Positions 8,936 to 17,857 of a DNA stretch of 64,000 nucleotides are shown here, in pieces; the first letter of the stretch is position 1; each line of letters begins with the position of its first letter. Source of the DNA: Trebonia sp963737285 (GTDB lineage: Bacteria; Actinomycetota; Actinomycetes; Streptosporangiales; Streptosporangiaceae). Position numbers and translations under genes: made by a program. The stretch lies in the NCBI GenBank assembly GCA_963737285.1, contig CAVTRT010000003.1, positions 992,001 to 1,056,000 on the forward strand. The letters are read 5' to 3'. The notes under the pieces are model-generated. The model saw only the letters and a list, made by a program, of their open reading frames with translations. It searched no databases and was not told the origin of the DNA.

Positions 8936-9378
8936 GACCACTGACCACTTTGAATTGGTCATCTAGCCTGATAGGCATCGCGCGATGCAAGTCGGATTGG
9001 AACCGCTCAGTTCCAGCGGGGAATACCTTGCGGATCTTCTGGCAGGGCGGAAACAGCCGCCAGTTCCTCGGAGCGGACCCGGACGGAGTCTGGATGTTCC
9101 GCGGGGATTTCTGGAGCAGGTCTTGCTTCCCGGCGAGGCCCACCGCCTCATCGCGAGCCCGTGACCCTCTTTCTTGTCCCAGGGACTGACATCCCTATAG
9201 CGGGCGACGCGCTAGCGACGAGCGCCGGGTTGCGCGAGCACATCACCCGAGTCGCTGTGGACAGCCGCGGAGGTGCCCGCTCTGGCCAGCCTGCGGTGCC
9301 GGGCGGCTGGGCCTGGCTGGCAGGCCGTGGATGCGGCTGTCCCGGCCGGTGGCCGGCCGGGACAGCAGGGTGTGGTGG

Positions 9379-11016
9379 TTACTTGAACTGGAAGGTGGCG
9401 GTGTGGGTGGTGCCGTCGTTCAGGGTGAGGGTGAACATCTGGCAGGTGCCGGCCCAGGCTTTGAGGGTCTTCCACACGTAGGTGTAGCTGCCGTTGCCGT
9501 TGTCTTGCAGGCCGCTGCCGCCGGCGGTGTCGGTCAGTGTCGCGGTGTTGACCGGGACGCCGGTGGAGCAGCTGATCTGGGTGGCGGCCGGGGAGCCGGA
9601 GGCGAGGATGCCCAGGCCGTAATCGGCGCCCAGGCTCCATTTCATCGGGATCGCCTGACCGCCGTTGACCTGGTCGAGGGTGGGCGGGTTGTCGACCGGT
9701 GAGCTGAACCCGGTGAAGGGGTAGGCGTAGGTGTACCTGTCGGCTGCGCCGGCCGCGCTGGTCCCGGCTGGTGTGGTGACGGTGATGTCGACCGGGCCGA
9801 CCGTGGTGGCGGCCGGGCTGGTGGCGGTGATGCTGGTGGCGGAGTTGACGGTGAAGGAGGCCGCGGCCGCGGACCCGAAGTGCACCGCGGTCGCGCCGGT
9901 GAACCCGGTCCCGGTGACCGTCACGCTGGTCCCGCCGCCCAGGTCCCCGAACCCGGGACTGACCCCGGTCACCACCGGCGCAGCGGCGGCGGGGGTGGTG
10001 GCGATGCCCTCCGGGTTGGCGAAGCTGGGGTCGGTGACCGTCGTGGTCACCGTGTTGCTGCTGGTGGAGATCACTGACACGTCCTGGTCGCCGGAGTTCG
10101 CGACGAGGACATCGGTGCCGTCCGCGGTCACGGCCAGGGCCCAGGGCAGGCTGCCGACGGCGACGGTCGCGGTGACCGTGCCGGTAGCGGTACTGATGAC
10201 CGAGACCGTGTTGTCGACGGTGTTGGCGACGTAGGCGGTGGTACCGCTGGGGGTGAAGGCCACCCACTGGGGCGCTGTGCCGACGGGGATAGTACCGGTG
10301 ACCGTGCCGGTGGCGGTGCTGATAACCGAGACCGCGTTGCTGCCCGCGTCAGTGACGTAGGCCAGGGTTCCGTCCGGGCTGAAGGCCACGGCCGAGGGGT
10401 AGCTGCCAGCGCCGGTGCTGATGGTGGCGGTCACGGTATTAGTGGCGGTGCTGATGACCGAGACAGTGCTGTCGGAGTTGACAACGTAGGCGGTCGCGCC
10501 GTCCGGGCTCACCGCTACGTCGACGGGTCCGATACCCACCGGGATGGTAGCGGTGACCGTGCTGGTCGCGGTGTTGATGACCGAGACGGTGCCGTCGTAG
10601 GTGGAGTTGACAACGTAGGCCAGTGTCCCGTCCGGGGTGAAGGCCGCGGCCTGGGGGCTACTACCCACCGTGACGGTGGCGGTCACGGTATTAGTGGCGG
10701 TGCTGATGACCGAGACCGTGCCGTCGCTGGTGTTGGCCACGTACACCAGGGCCCCGTTGGGGCTGGTTGCCACCCCAATGGGGGCGAAGCCGACGGGGAT
10801 GGAGGCGGTGACCGTGTCCGTCTGCGTATCCAGCACCGAGACAGTGTTGGCGCCATTGTTGGCGATGTAGGCCATCGGGTCGCCGGCGGCGTGCGCGGTG
10901 CCGGCCACGGCGGCCAGGCCCGCGCCGGCCATAAGGCAGGCCGCGGCGCACGCCGCCGCACGGCGGCGCCAGCCCCGGTGAGCGGCCTTGGGAATCAGTT
11001 GCGGAACAGGGTGCAT
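9379..11016 (-). CDS. Secreted YVTN beta-propeller, IPT and PxKF surface protein
   Basis: 545 residues. A twin-basic, Ala-rich signal peptide (R-R-R-A-A-A-C-A-A-A-C-L ending A-H-A-A-G) is followed by seven repeats of about 40 residues of the pattern A-Y-V-x-N-x-x-x-x-T-V-S-V-I-x-T-A-T, i.e. a seven-bladed YVTN propeller. Next is an IPT/TIG immunoglobulin-like domain (V-V-T-G-V-S-P-G-F-G to V-T-T-P-A-G-T-S). The C-terminus is a PxKF domain (I-P-M-K-W-S-L-G to T-A-T-F-Q-F-K). These build extracellular binding or scaffold proteins; the ligand is unknown. GGAGGAGAG sits 8 nt upstream of ATG 11014-11016. A tail copy lies at 8137 and a PxKF relative at 15747. Confidence 0.88.
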   Translation of the reverse strand: MHPVPQLIPKAAHRGWRRRAAACAAACLMAGAGLAAVAGTAHAAGDPMAYIANNGANTVSVLDTQTDTVTASIPVGFAPIGVATSPNGALVYVANTSDGTVSVISTATNTVTATVTVGSSPQAAAFTPDGTLAYVVNSTYDGTVSVINTATSTVTATIPVGIGPVDVAVSPDGATAYVVNSDSTVSVISTATNTVTATISTGAGSYPSAVAFSPDGTLAYVTDAGSNAVSVISTATGTVTGTIPVGTAPQWVAFTPSGTTAYVANTVDNTVSVISTATGTVTATVAVGSLPWALAVTADGTDVLVANSGDQDVSVISTSSNTVTTTVTDPSFANPEGIATTPAAAAPVVTGVSPGFGDLGGGTSVTVTGTGFTGATAVHFGSAAAASFTVNSATSITATSPAATTVGPVDITVTTPAGTSAAGAADRYTYAYPFTGFSSPVDNPPTLDQVNGGQAIPMKWSLGADYGLGILASGSPAATQISCSTGVPVNTATLTDTAGGSGLQDNGNGSYTYVWKTLKAWAGTCQMFTLTLNDGTTHTATFQFK

Positions 11017-11749
11017 CGGGGTTCTCTCCTCCGAGCTGGGCGCCGCATCCCGGCAGGCCTCCAGGGTCCGGCACGGCAGGAATCGCGCGAGACGGACCGC
11101 CGGCCCCACCAGATCCCACGACGCCGCCGAACAAGGCGATCCCGGATCGGGATCGCCCGCGCACACAACGTAGACCCGCGATCCGCGCAAGTCCATAGCG
11201 CAATGGCCCGGTTCGGAGACCGCGCCGCGGACGCCGGGATCCTCCTCCTGCCTCACCAGGTAGCCGCACTCCGGCGTTGAAAAAAACCGGGACAGTGCCT
11301 TGCGGTGCCGGGCAGTGCGGGACAAGGTGCAGGGCGCCGAGACCGTCCTATTGAGTAACCTGGCAGATCACGGCCAAGACCCGGCACAAGCCCCCGCGTA
11401 CCGCGCCATGCGCTACGCCAGGCCCTGCCACGCCGCCGTAGGCAAGGTCACCAGCCTGCCTCCCTGACTCAGTACGCGGCTGTCTGATACGCGATGCTGT
11501 TGAATGCGCGACACTGCCAGTAGGGCTTGCAGGCGGTGGACCGGCTGACGCACAGGAGACCTCCGCCCGGATCGCCGCGGACAACGACTCGCTCGCGCGC
11601 CGCCGCGCCCGCTGACCCGGCAGGGGCAAACCGCGAGGTTCTACCCCTTCAAGATCAGCTCATGTCGGGTTTTGCCCTTATCTTGGCCGCACCCCAACAG
11701 CTGCCGACCAGCCATTGCCCCTTTCGGGCTTACTTGGTCTGCCCCCCCT
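11017..11749. other. Intergenic, no gene seen
   Basis: Upstream region of the YVTN protein. Frames here lack starts with ribosome binding sites. It includes the first copy of a 17-bp sequence (TACTTGGTCTGCCCCCC, 11731-11747) repeated at 12656-12672. Confidence 0.4.
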
Positions 11750-12307
11750 GTGAAGACTGCCGCCAGCCTGCGCGCGCTGGCCGACCGGATACCCGACGGC
11801 GCCGCGCCGCCCGCCAGCCTTGCTCGGCAGCGGGCAGCCGCCGCCGCGGATGCCGTCGAGGCGGCGCTTGCCATCGACCCGACGGTAGCCGAGCGGTGCA
11901 TGCGGGACATTGACGTGCTCGCCGAGATCCTGCGGCGGCTGACCCCGCTCGCCCGCCAGGCCAGCAACCTGCTCGAGCACCAGCGCCTGACCGCAGCAGG
12001 GGAGAGCACCGCCCGCCTAGGGCGCATCAACCCGGACGCCCCGGAGGAGCTTGACGCAATGTCGCAGCGGTGCGCGGTCTACGCCGCACGGATCACCGCC
12101 CAGGTGTGGCCCGACTGGCAAGCACCTGATCGCGTCCGCGAGCTCTCTCGCCTCCGGATGCCCGGCGAGGACACGCTGGCCGCGATCGCGGCCACCCTGC
12201 GGGCCGCCGTCGCCGCGTCACTGGCGCTGCCCCACCCGGACCCTGAGGCGATCAGGCTGGCAGCGCTCGCCGGGCAGATCGCCCCCGCAGACAAGGGAAG
12301 AACATGA
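11750..12307 (+). CDS. Hypothetical helical protein, first gene of a coupled pair
   Basis: About 185 Ala/Arg-rich residues from GTG 11750; longer starts reach back to 11672 and no start has a clear ribosome binding site. The sequence (A-E-R-C-M-R-D-I-D-V-L-A-E-I-L-R-R-L, L-A-A-I-A-A-T-L-R-A-A-V) predicts long helices. I recognise no family. The stop overlaps the next start (ATGA at 12304-12307), which supports a real translationally coupled pair. Both genes lie between Tn3-end-like and 17-bp repeats and may be cargo of a mobile element. Confidence 0.5.
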   Translation: MKTAASLRALADRIPDGAAPPASLARQRAAAAADAVEAALAIDPTVAERCMRDIDVLAEILRRLTPLARQASNLLEHQRLTAAGESTARLGRINPDAPEELDAMSQRCAVYAARITAQVWPDWQAPDRVRELSRLRMPGEDTLAAIAATLRAAVAASLALPHPDPEAIRLAALAGQIAPADKGRT

Positions 12308-12606
12308 AGCTAGACGTGAGGATCGCTGAGCGCCTCGGCGTTATCGAGGGAACCCTGGAAGTCATCAGCGTCATCGACTGCACGTACATCCCGGCGAACC
12401 CGTCCGGCAAGGGCGTGCGGTTCAGGTACCGCCACGACGCGGGCGGCGGGCACGTGATACCCGCAGAGGACTACGCCCCGCTGGAAGCCTTCGAGGGCCA
12501 CGACCCCACAGGCTACGTCACCCGGCTCCTGGCCATCGGTCGGCGGGCCAGGCTGCCAGCCAGTCCCGCTGACCACCACTACCTGACCATTTTGTGGTCT
12601 GACTAG
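12304..12606 (+). CDS. Hypothetical protein, second gene of the coupled pair
   Basis: 100 residues beginning M-K-L-D-V-R-I-A-E-R-L-G-V-I-E-G-T, with predicted strands (V-R-F-R-Y-R-H-D-A-G-G-G-H-V-I-P) and no membrane segment. The family is unknown to me. Its ATG overlaps the upstream stop. The last codons (L-W-S-D) run into the first copy of the 59-bp Tn3-end-like repeat, so the native C-terminus may have been replaced by an element end. Confidence 0.5.
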   Translation: MKLDVRIAERLGVIEGTLEVISVIDCTYIPANPSGKGVRFRYRHDAGGGHVIPAEDYAPLEAFEGHDPTGYVTRLLAIGRRARLPASPADHHYLTILWSD

Positions 12607-12655
12607 GGTGAACACGCCCGTTTGGACCCGGTGACGCGATCGTTAACGGCACCCC
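12597..12655. repeat. Tn3-end-like direct repeat, copy A
   Basis: This 59-bp stretch matches 13428-13486 at most positions and in the same orientation. Read on the minus strand it starts GGGGTGCCGTTAACGATCG, the look of a Tn3-family terminal repeat (G-rich tip, about 38 bp). Copy B precedes the transposase relic; copy A lies at the point where that relic is cut. This suggests a second, related element end. Confidence 0.55.
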
Positions 12656-13397
12656 TACTTGGTCTGCCCCCCGAGTTCAGGCTCACGTTCCCCGGCACCG
12701 ACTTGACCAGCGCCAGCACCGAGTCCTGGTCTTCCTCGTCATCGCCGGCGATGTCCCCGTCATCCTCATCATCGCCCCCGGCACCTTCAACGATGCCGGC
12801 GAGGTCGCCGTCACCGGCGCCGACCAGGGCGACAACGCGTCCCGTGGCGCCGGCGGCGGCGATCCGCGAGGCGATGACGGTGAACCACTTCTGCTCCGCC
12901 TTATGCAGCGCCGACCGGACGATCCTGGTCACCCGGTCGGGGGCAGGCGGCTCGATACGCTCCGCCCGGCACCGGCGGAACAGTTCCGCGCGGACCTTGT
13001 CCCGGTCCCGCTCCGCGTTCGCGACATGGGCGGCCAGCCATTCCGTGAGCTTTTCCTGGTCGGCGACCGAGCACTCGCGGAACCCGAAGTGACGGCGGAT
13101 CTGGGCGCGGTGGTACTTCGTCGTGCTGCTGGACCACTCGTAGAACCCCAGGTCCGACGCCGGGACCTTCACCTGCCTGGCAACCCACTCAACCGGCTCG
13201 TCAGGCAGCTCCGACCGGCCCTCGGGAAACCGCCCGTACTGGGTGAAGAACTTCAGCAGCAGCGCGAAACCCAGCCGCGTCGGCCCCCGCTTCCCCGCGA
13301 TCAGCTTCTGATCGTCCTCCAGCACCGTCCAGCGCTCGACAAGCTCATCAAGCCCGAGCGGCATACGATCCATGCGCACATGGTGACTTAAAGCCAC
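12656..13397 (-). pseudogene. Tn3 transposase N-terminal domain (DUF4158), truncated
   Basis: About 245 residues of a DUF4158 domain read cleanly from ATG 13397: W-T-V-L-E-D-D-Q-K-L-I-A-G-K-R-G, R-L-G-F-A-L-L-L-K-F-F, then Y-H-R-A-Q-I-R-R-H-F-G-F-R and an acidic linker, up to S-V-P-G-N-V-S-L-N-S. There the match to Tn3 transposases stops and the frame leaves through the repeat at 12597-12655. The DDE domain is missing, so it is inactive. Confidence 0.85.
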
Positions 13398-13427
13398 GAA
13401 TCGTCAGAATCGATGTCTATCTAGCTC

Positions 13428-13486
13428 GTCTGACCAGGGTAAACACGCTCGTTTAGACCGGGTGACACGTTTGTTAAGGGTACCCA
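13428..13486. repeat. Tn3-end-like direct repeat, copy B
   Basis: Located just upstream of the truncated transposase start. On the minus strand it reads GGGTACCCTTAACAAACGTG and is the probable outer inverted repeat of that Tn3 element. Its outer tip interrupts the secreted-protein gene at about 13487, marking the insertion point. Confidence 0.55.
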
Positions 13487-13898
13487 ATACAGGTCTGCGG
13501 TGGCGGTGACGGTGCCTGCGGTGCTGGCCGTGATGGTGGCGGTGCCGCTGGTGTCGCCAGGGTTGTTCGTGTGTTGCATTGCCCGAAGCTGGTGTCGCAG
13601 ACGAAGTCGGGGTTGCTGGAGGTGATGGACGTGGTGGTGGCACCGGCGCCGGACAGGGAGAGGGTCACCAGGTCGATGTTGGGCTGAGATCCGGGATGGA
13701 GATGGGGATGGTGTAGGTGTAGGCGGTGCCGGCCGGGACGGTGCCGGCCGGTCCGCTGATCTGGATCAGCGAGTCCGCGCGCGCGGGCGCGGCCGGCGCC
13801 AGGCCGGTCAGGGCGAGCACAGCCGTGCCGGCCAGCAGTGTTGCCAGGTACCGCAGTCTCCTGTGTGGTGACCGGGCGGGGGTTGAAGTAGACAGCAC
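13487..13898 (-). pseudogene. Secreted DUF11-like protein, truncated and frameshifted
   Basis: The 5' part of an exported protein: a signal peptide (A-T-L-L-A-G-T-A-V-L-A-L-T-G-L, ending P-A-R-A-D) followed by A-G-T-A-Y-T-Y-T-I-P-I-S-I-P-D-L-S. After two frameshifts, L-S-L-S-G-A-G-A-T-T-T-S and N-N-P-G-D-T-S-G-T-A-T-I-T appear, the pattern of DUF11-like bacterial surface repeats. The 3' end is cut by a Tn3-type repeat at 13487. An IS5-family element has landed exactly on its GTG start. The gene is dead by at least three separate events. Confidence 0.75.
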
Positions 13899-13899
13899 T

Positions 13900-14792
13900 G
13901 AAGGTTATTCACGGGCCTTGTTCGTTATGTGAAATTTATGTCTAGCTGCGGCGCGCCTAAATGAAAAGCGACCTGCTTCTGGAGAGGATTGGGTTACCAC
14001 ACTCAATCAACCAGAAACAGGCCGCGCATGTATCATACCACGGGATTCGACAGGGACGAGATAATCGACATCTGCATGCGGGTCGCGTGCACTGATGTGC
14101 CTGAGGATCAGAAGAAGTGGCCGCCAAGCCTTGGCCTTCACGACTCCGTTGTAGTGACCTTGACGTACAAGCGCCACAATCGAACCCAGGCGGAAATAGG
14201 CGAGTCCTTCGGGGTCTCCCAACCGACCGTTAGCCGTGCCATATCCGTGATAACGCCACTCCTGGCCGAGTGCATGAGGGAATTCGTGCCCACGGCAGAC
14301 GACCTGGACGAGGACGAGCAGTACATCGTGGACGGAACCCTGCTCCCGTGCTGGTCATGGAAGGCGCACCCGAAGCTGTACTCAGGCAAGCACAAGACCA
14401 CAGGCGTGAACCTTCAGCTCGCTTGCTCGATTTGCGGCCGCCTTTCATGGATCTCGGATCCGGTCAGCGGAAACCGTCACGACAGCTACTGCCTCGGCGA
14501 TTCCGGGGCGCTGGAGACGGTGGATCCCGGGAACTGGATGGGCGACAAGGGATACGTCGGCAACGACATGATCACCCCGTTCAAGAAGCCGCAGGGTGGC
14601 GAGCTTCTCGAATGGCAGAAGGAGTTCAACACTGGCGTCAACAAGCTTCGCTGGAAGATCGAGCAGGTAATCTCCCACTTCAAGAACTGGAGGATAATGA
14701 GCACCGACTACCGGCGACCGTTCAAGACCTTCGCCACAACCATCTCGGCGGTCATCGGACTACACTTCTACAGAATGCGCTGAATAACCTTC
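13900..14792. mobile_element. IS5-family insertion sequence, 893 bp
   Basis: Perfect 11-bp terminal inverted repeats, GAAGGTTATTC at 13900-13910 and GAATAACCTTC at 14782-14792, are flanked by a 3-bp target duplication ACT (13897-13899 and 14793-14795). One transposase gene fills the element. The intact ends and intact gene suggest a recent insertion. Confidence 0.92.
14028..14783 (+). CDS. IS5-family transposase (DDE_Tnp_4 type)
   Basis: 251 residues. An N-terminal HTH (T-Q-A-E-I-G-E-S-F-G-V-S-Q-P-T-V-S-R) precedes the DDE core: D in Y-I-V-D-G-T, D in M-G-D-K-G-Y-V-G, and E in W-K-I-E-Q-V-I-S-H-F-K. The order and spacing match the DDE_Tnp_4 endonuclease domain of single-gene IS5 relatives. 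ATG 14028-14030 is used; a TTG at 13989 would add 13 residues. Base composition is visibly lower in GC than the neighbours, in line with recent arrival. It looks functional. Confidence 0.92.
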   Translation: MYHTTGFDRDEIIDICMRVACTDVPEDQKKWPPSLGLHDSVVVTLTYKRHNRTQAEIGESFGVSQPTVSRAISVITPLLAECMREFVPTADDLDEDEQYIVDGTLLPCWSWKAHPKLYSGKHKTTGVNLQLACSICGRLSWISDPVSGNRHDSYCLGDSGALETVDPGNWMGDKGYVGNDMITPFKKPQGGELLEWQKEFNTGVNKLRWKIEQVISHFKNWRIMSTDYRRPFKTFATTISAVIGLHFYRMR

Positions 14793-14795
14793 ACT

Positions 14796-15746
14796 GTCTT
14801 CCTTTCCTGTTCCGCGCCGCCCCCGGCCGGTCCCCCTCGGGTACCTGTCAGTCCGCGGCGGCGCGGCAGAACATGAACACGCGAAACTGTCCCTGCGCGG
14901 GAGATCACGGCAGCAATGCCGGATGATGGACTCCCGGCCGGCCCGGTGAACGTCAGGCCGGCGGCGCAAGCGGCGGGGTCCGGGCCGGCGGCGCACAGGC
15001 GATGCGTCAGATCCGGTTCGATCCCGTTCCAGGCCCTCGGGCCAGGGATAGTGGTGAGACGACCGGAGCGGGAGCCGCGCCGACAGCGGAACAAGCTCCT
15101 ACAGCACCACCCCGGCACCAGGAAAAGCAATAGACAACCAGCGAATTCGGTCCTGGCACAATCCGTGCCGGAAACCCGGGGAAGGAAATGCGAAGCGGCT
15201 CCTGCCCGGGATTCGCCTGACCCGGTCACGGACACCCCTCGTGACCAGCCTTCCGTAGGCCCGGAGCCCGGAACCCGGAGCCTCCGTGCACCCGGCGAGT
15301 GCGTCACGGTCCTTACGCCCCGCCGCCATTCCTTACACCGCCTTCTGAATGGATGGACTGTCCCGGAATGCTCGGGGCACCTCAGCTGGGGTTTGGTGGC
15401 CATGTGGGGGGAGTTGTCGCGGCGGGGATGCTGCTGCCGGAATTGTGCGGGCTGTCCCTGTATCCGGGGTCTTGCGGGGGCGTGCAGTGCGGAGGATTAT
15501 CAGCGGTGGCGACCCGGAATCTGCGGGTGATCTCTGAAGGTGATCACTGGTCTGGGGGTTGTCGGGGCGGGACCTCGCTCCGGCACGGGGGTGTTTCCGG
15601 CTTGCAGTGTTCTCGGGGTTATCCCTGGTCCGGGCTGGGCTTCGTTCGCCTGGTACTGCCGCGCTGCCACGGACCGACCAGCATTCAGCTAGGGCCCTTT
15701 CCGGGTTCCGCCGTGGCGGCGCGAACCTGAAAGGGGAGACTTCCCG
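14796..15746. other. Intergenic, about 950 bases without a recognisable gene
   Basis: Long frames exist on both strands because of the GC bias, but their products are Arg/Pro/Gly-rich without motifs. The first bases are the displaced leader (GGAAAGGAAGACA on the minus strand) of the secreted gene interrupted by the IS. The last bases hold GGGGAG, the ribosome binding site for 15747. Confidence 0.5.
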
Positions 15747-17300
15747 ATGTCCTCATCAACCTGCCCGCGCCCGCCCGGCGCGGCACGTGCCCGCTGGCGT
15801 TACCGGCTCACCGCGGCGGGCGGCGCCGCCGTCCTGGGTGCGGCGGGGCTGGCGGTCCTGGCCGGCCCGGCCAGTGCCGGCGGCGCGTGCGGCGCCCCGG
15901 TGGTCTCGGGCGCCACCACCACGATCACCTGCACGGGGGGCAGCGGCAGCATCACCGTGCCTGCCGGGTCCACCAGCGGGGTGGTGACCCTGGACGGCGC
16001 GGGCGGCGGCGATGACGGCACCCCCGGCGGCGCGGCCGGGGGCCTGGGTGCCCAGGTCACCGCGACGCTGGCGGTGACCGGCGGGCAGACCCTGAATGTC
16101 GCCGCCGGGCTGCAAGGCGCCCCCGGCGGTGGCGACCCCGAACCGGGCGGCCTCGGCGGCGGCCTGGTCGCGGTCACCACCAGCACCGGAGCGCCGCTGC
16201 TGACCGCCGGCTCCGGCGGCGGCGCCGGCGCGGTCGGTTTCGGTGCGCTCGGCGGGCCCGGCGGGAACAGCGACGCGGCCGGAACCGCCGGCACCGGAGG
16301 CCCCCCGCTAGCTGAAGGCGGCGGCGGCGGGGGCGCCGCGGCCGGTGCCACGGGCGGCGCGGGCGGCGCGGCCGGGCGCGGCACGGACGGCTCGGGTACG
16401 GCCGGGAGCGCGGGAGCGGCCGTCAACCTCCCGGGCGGCTCCGGCGGTACCGGAGCCACTGACCAAGACGGGGACATCGGCGGCTACGGCGGCGCCGGCG
16501 GCGCGGGCTACGCCTCCGGCGGCGGCGGCGGAGGAGGCGGCGTGAATGCCAGTGGCCCCGTTGACGCCTCGGGCGGCGGGGGCGGCGGCGGTTCCAGCTT
16601 CGTGTCCGGCACCGTGCCCGGCTCCACGTCCACGGTCACCGACGGCGTCAACGCCGGCAACGGGTCGGTGGTGTTCGTGTTCACCGCCCAGAATCCCGCC
16701 CCGGCCGTGACCGGGATCAGCCCGGCATCGGGGCCGCTGGCGGGCGGCAGCACGGTGACGGTCACCGGGACCGGCCTGGCCGGCGCCACCGCGATCACCT
16801 TCGGCGCTAACCCCGCCACCGGCATCTCCTGCACCGCCACCTCCTGCACCGCCACCGCCCCCGCCGGGAACCCCGGAACGGTCGACGTCCAGGTCACAAC
16901 CCCCGCCGGGACCAGCCCGGCCAGCAGCGCCGGCCAGTACAGTTACCACTTCGCGTCCACCGGGTTCCTCGCCCCGGTGGCCGGCCCGCCGACCATCAAC
17001 ATGGTGCACGCCGGCCAGTCCACCCCGATCCAGTTCAGCCTCGGCGGCAACTACGGCCTGGGCATCATCGCGGCCGGGTACCCGACCGCCCAGCAGGTCT
17101 CCTGCGCCACCGGCGTACCGGTCAACACCGCCACCGAGACCGACACCGCAGGCGGCAGCGGCCTGCAATACGATTCCGCCTCCGGCACCTACACCTACGT
17201 GTGGAAGACCTCCAAGGCATCCGCGGGCACCTGCCAGACCTTCACCCTCGCCCTGACCGACGGCACCTTCTACACCGCCTCCTTCCAGTACGCCAGCTAA
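15747..17300 (+). CDS. Secreted glycine-rich protein with IPT and PxKF domains
   Basis: 517 residues. An Ala-rich signal peptide (A-A-G-L-A-V-L-A-G-P-A-S-A-G-G) leads into a lectin-like/glycine-rich region of about 280 residues with long G-runs (G-G-A-G-G-A-A-G-R-G and similar). An IPT/TIG domain follows (A-V-T-G-I-S-P-A-S-G-P to V-T-T-P-A-G-T-S), then a C-terminal PxKF domain (T-P-I-Q-F-S-L-G-G-N-Y-G-L-G-I to T-A-S-F-Q-Y-A-S). The last two domains are shared with 9379-11016. GGGGAG precedes ATG 15747. It is followed by a strong hairpin, so it is monocistronic. The role is probably extracellular; the ligand is unknown. Confidence 0.85.
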   Translation: MSSSTCPRPPGAARARWRYRLTAAGGAAVLGAAGLAVLAGPASAGGACGAPVVSGATTTITCTGGSGSITVPAGSTSGVVTLDGAGGGDDGTPGGAAGGLGAQVTATLAVTGGQTLNVAAGLQGAPGGGDPEPGGLGGGLVAVTTSTGAPLLTAGSGGGAGAVGFGALGGPGGNSDAAGTAGTGGPPLAEGGGGGGAAAGATGGAGGAAGRGTDGSGTAGSAGAAVNLPGGSGGTGATDQDGDIGGYGGAGGAGYASGGGGGGGGVNASGPVDASGGGGGGGSSFVSGTVPGSTSTVTDGVNAGNGSVVFVFTAQNPAPAVTGISPASGPLAGGSTVTVTGTGLAGATAITFGANPATGISCTATSCTATAPAGNPGTVDVQVTTPAGTSPASSAGQYSYHFASTGFLAPVAGPPTINMVHAGQSTPIQFSLGGNYGLGIIAAGYPTAQQVSCATGVPVNTATETDTAGGSGLQYDSASGTYTYVWKTSKASAGTCQTFTLALTDGTFYTASFQYAS

Positions 17301-17320
17301 CCCAACCCCCGTCCACCACG

Positions 17321-17351
17321 CGTGGTGCCCGGCAACCCGCCGGGCACCACG
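17321..17351 (+). terminator. Perfect 13-bp hairpin after the PxKF gene
   Basis: CGTGGTGCCCGGC, loop AACCC, GCCGGGCACCACG, 20 nt past the stop codon at 17298-17300. It lacks a T-tract, as usual for terminators in very GC-rich actinobacteria. Confidence 0.8.
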
Positions 17352-17857
17352 CCCCATGCCAGGTGCATCGAAGGTGCACGAGAGGCCGGCTCGCCGATCG
17401 GCGAGCGCCTCTGGCTACGCCTGCCCACGGCAACAGGCAACAGGGTCTGCCAGAGCGCGGCGACCGCGCCGGACTACTGAACTGTCGCCCATATTTGTCC
17501 GGCCAGCTGTGCACAGAACATTCAGTTCTGCGTCAGACAAGGGGCAGAAACCGAGAGCCTGGGTGGCTGCAATAAGGCGGATATCGCGCGGTTCGTAGCT
17601 GTCGGACCGTGACGGCCTGTGACGAAACGTCGGCCCCGGGCAGGCACACCGGGTGCCCCAGGCCCAGGTCTCGGTCAAGCAGAAGCGTCACGGCGAGCAT
17701 GACAGCGTCACCGTGACCATCGCCGAAGGGTTTCGGTCGGCCTCATACGATCTGCCCATATTGGAGTGCAGTACCAAGGTACGGCGGAAACCGGCAATAG
17801 GATTCTCGGGGCACCGTACGATACATCCGGGTATTAGCGCTAAGGCTGAGGCGCTGG
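17352..17857. other. Intergenic, no gene seen
   Basis: About 500 bases with no supported coding sequence between the hairpin and the recombinase stop. GTACGATACA at 17815-17824 resembles half of the operator-like palindrome at 28222-28237. Confidence 0.4.

Noticed and set aside
9731..10870. Plus-strand frames opposite the YVTN propeller gene
   Set aside because: Their Val/Thr-rich products mirror the antisense of the 40-residue repeats; the minus-strand gene has a signal peptide and ribosome binding site.
11641..12030. Minus-strand frame opposite the coupled pair of unknown genes
   Set aside because: It is antisense to a pair with an ATGA overlap and lacks a start signal.
14990..15050. GGTTCGATCCC considered as a tRNA T-arm
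   Set aside because: No matching acceptor, D or anticodon arms at the right distances.
14768..15403. A 211-codon minus-strand frame between the IS5 element and the glycine-rich protein
   Set aside because: No ribosome binding site, low-complexity composition and no motif; such frames are frequent in GC-rich non-coding DNA.
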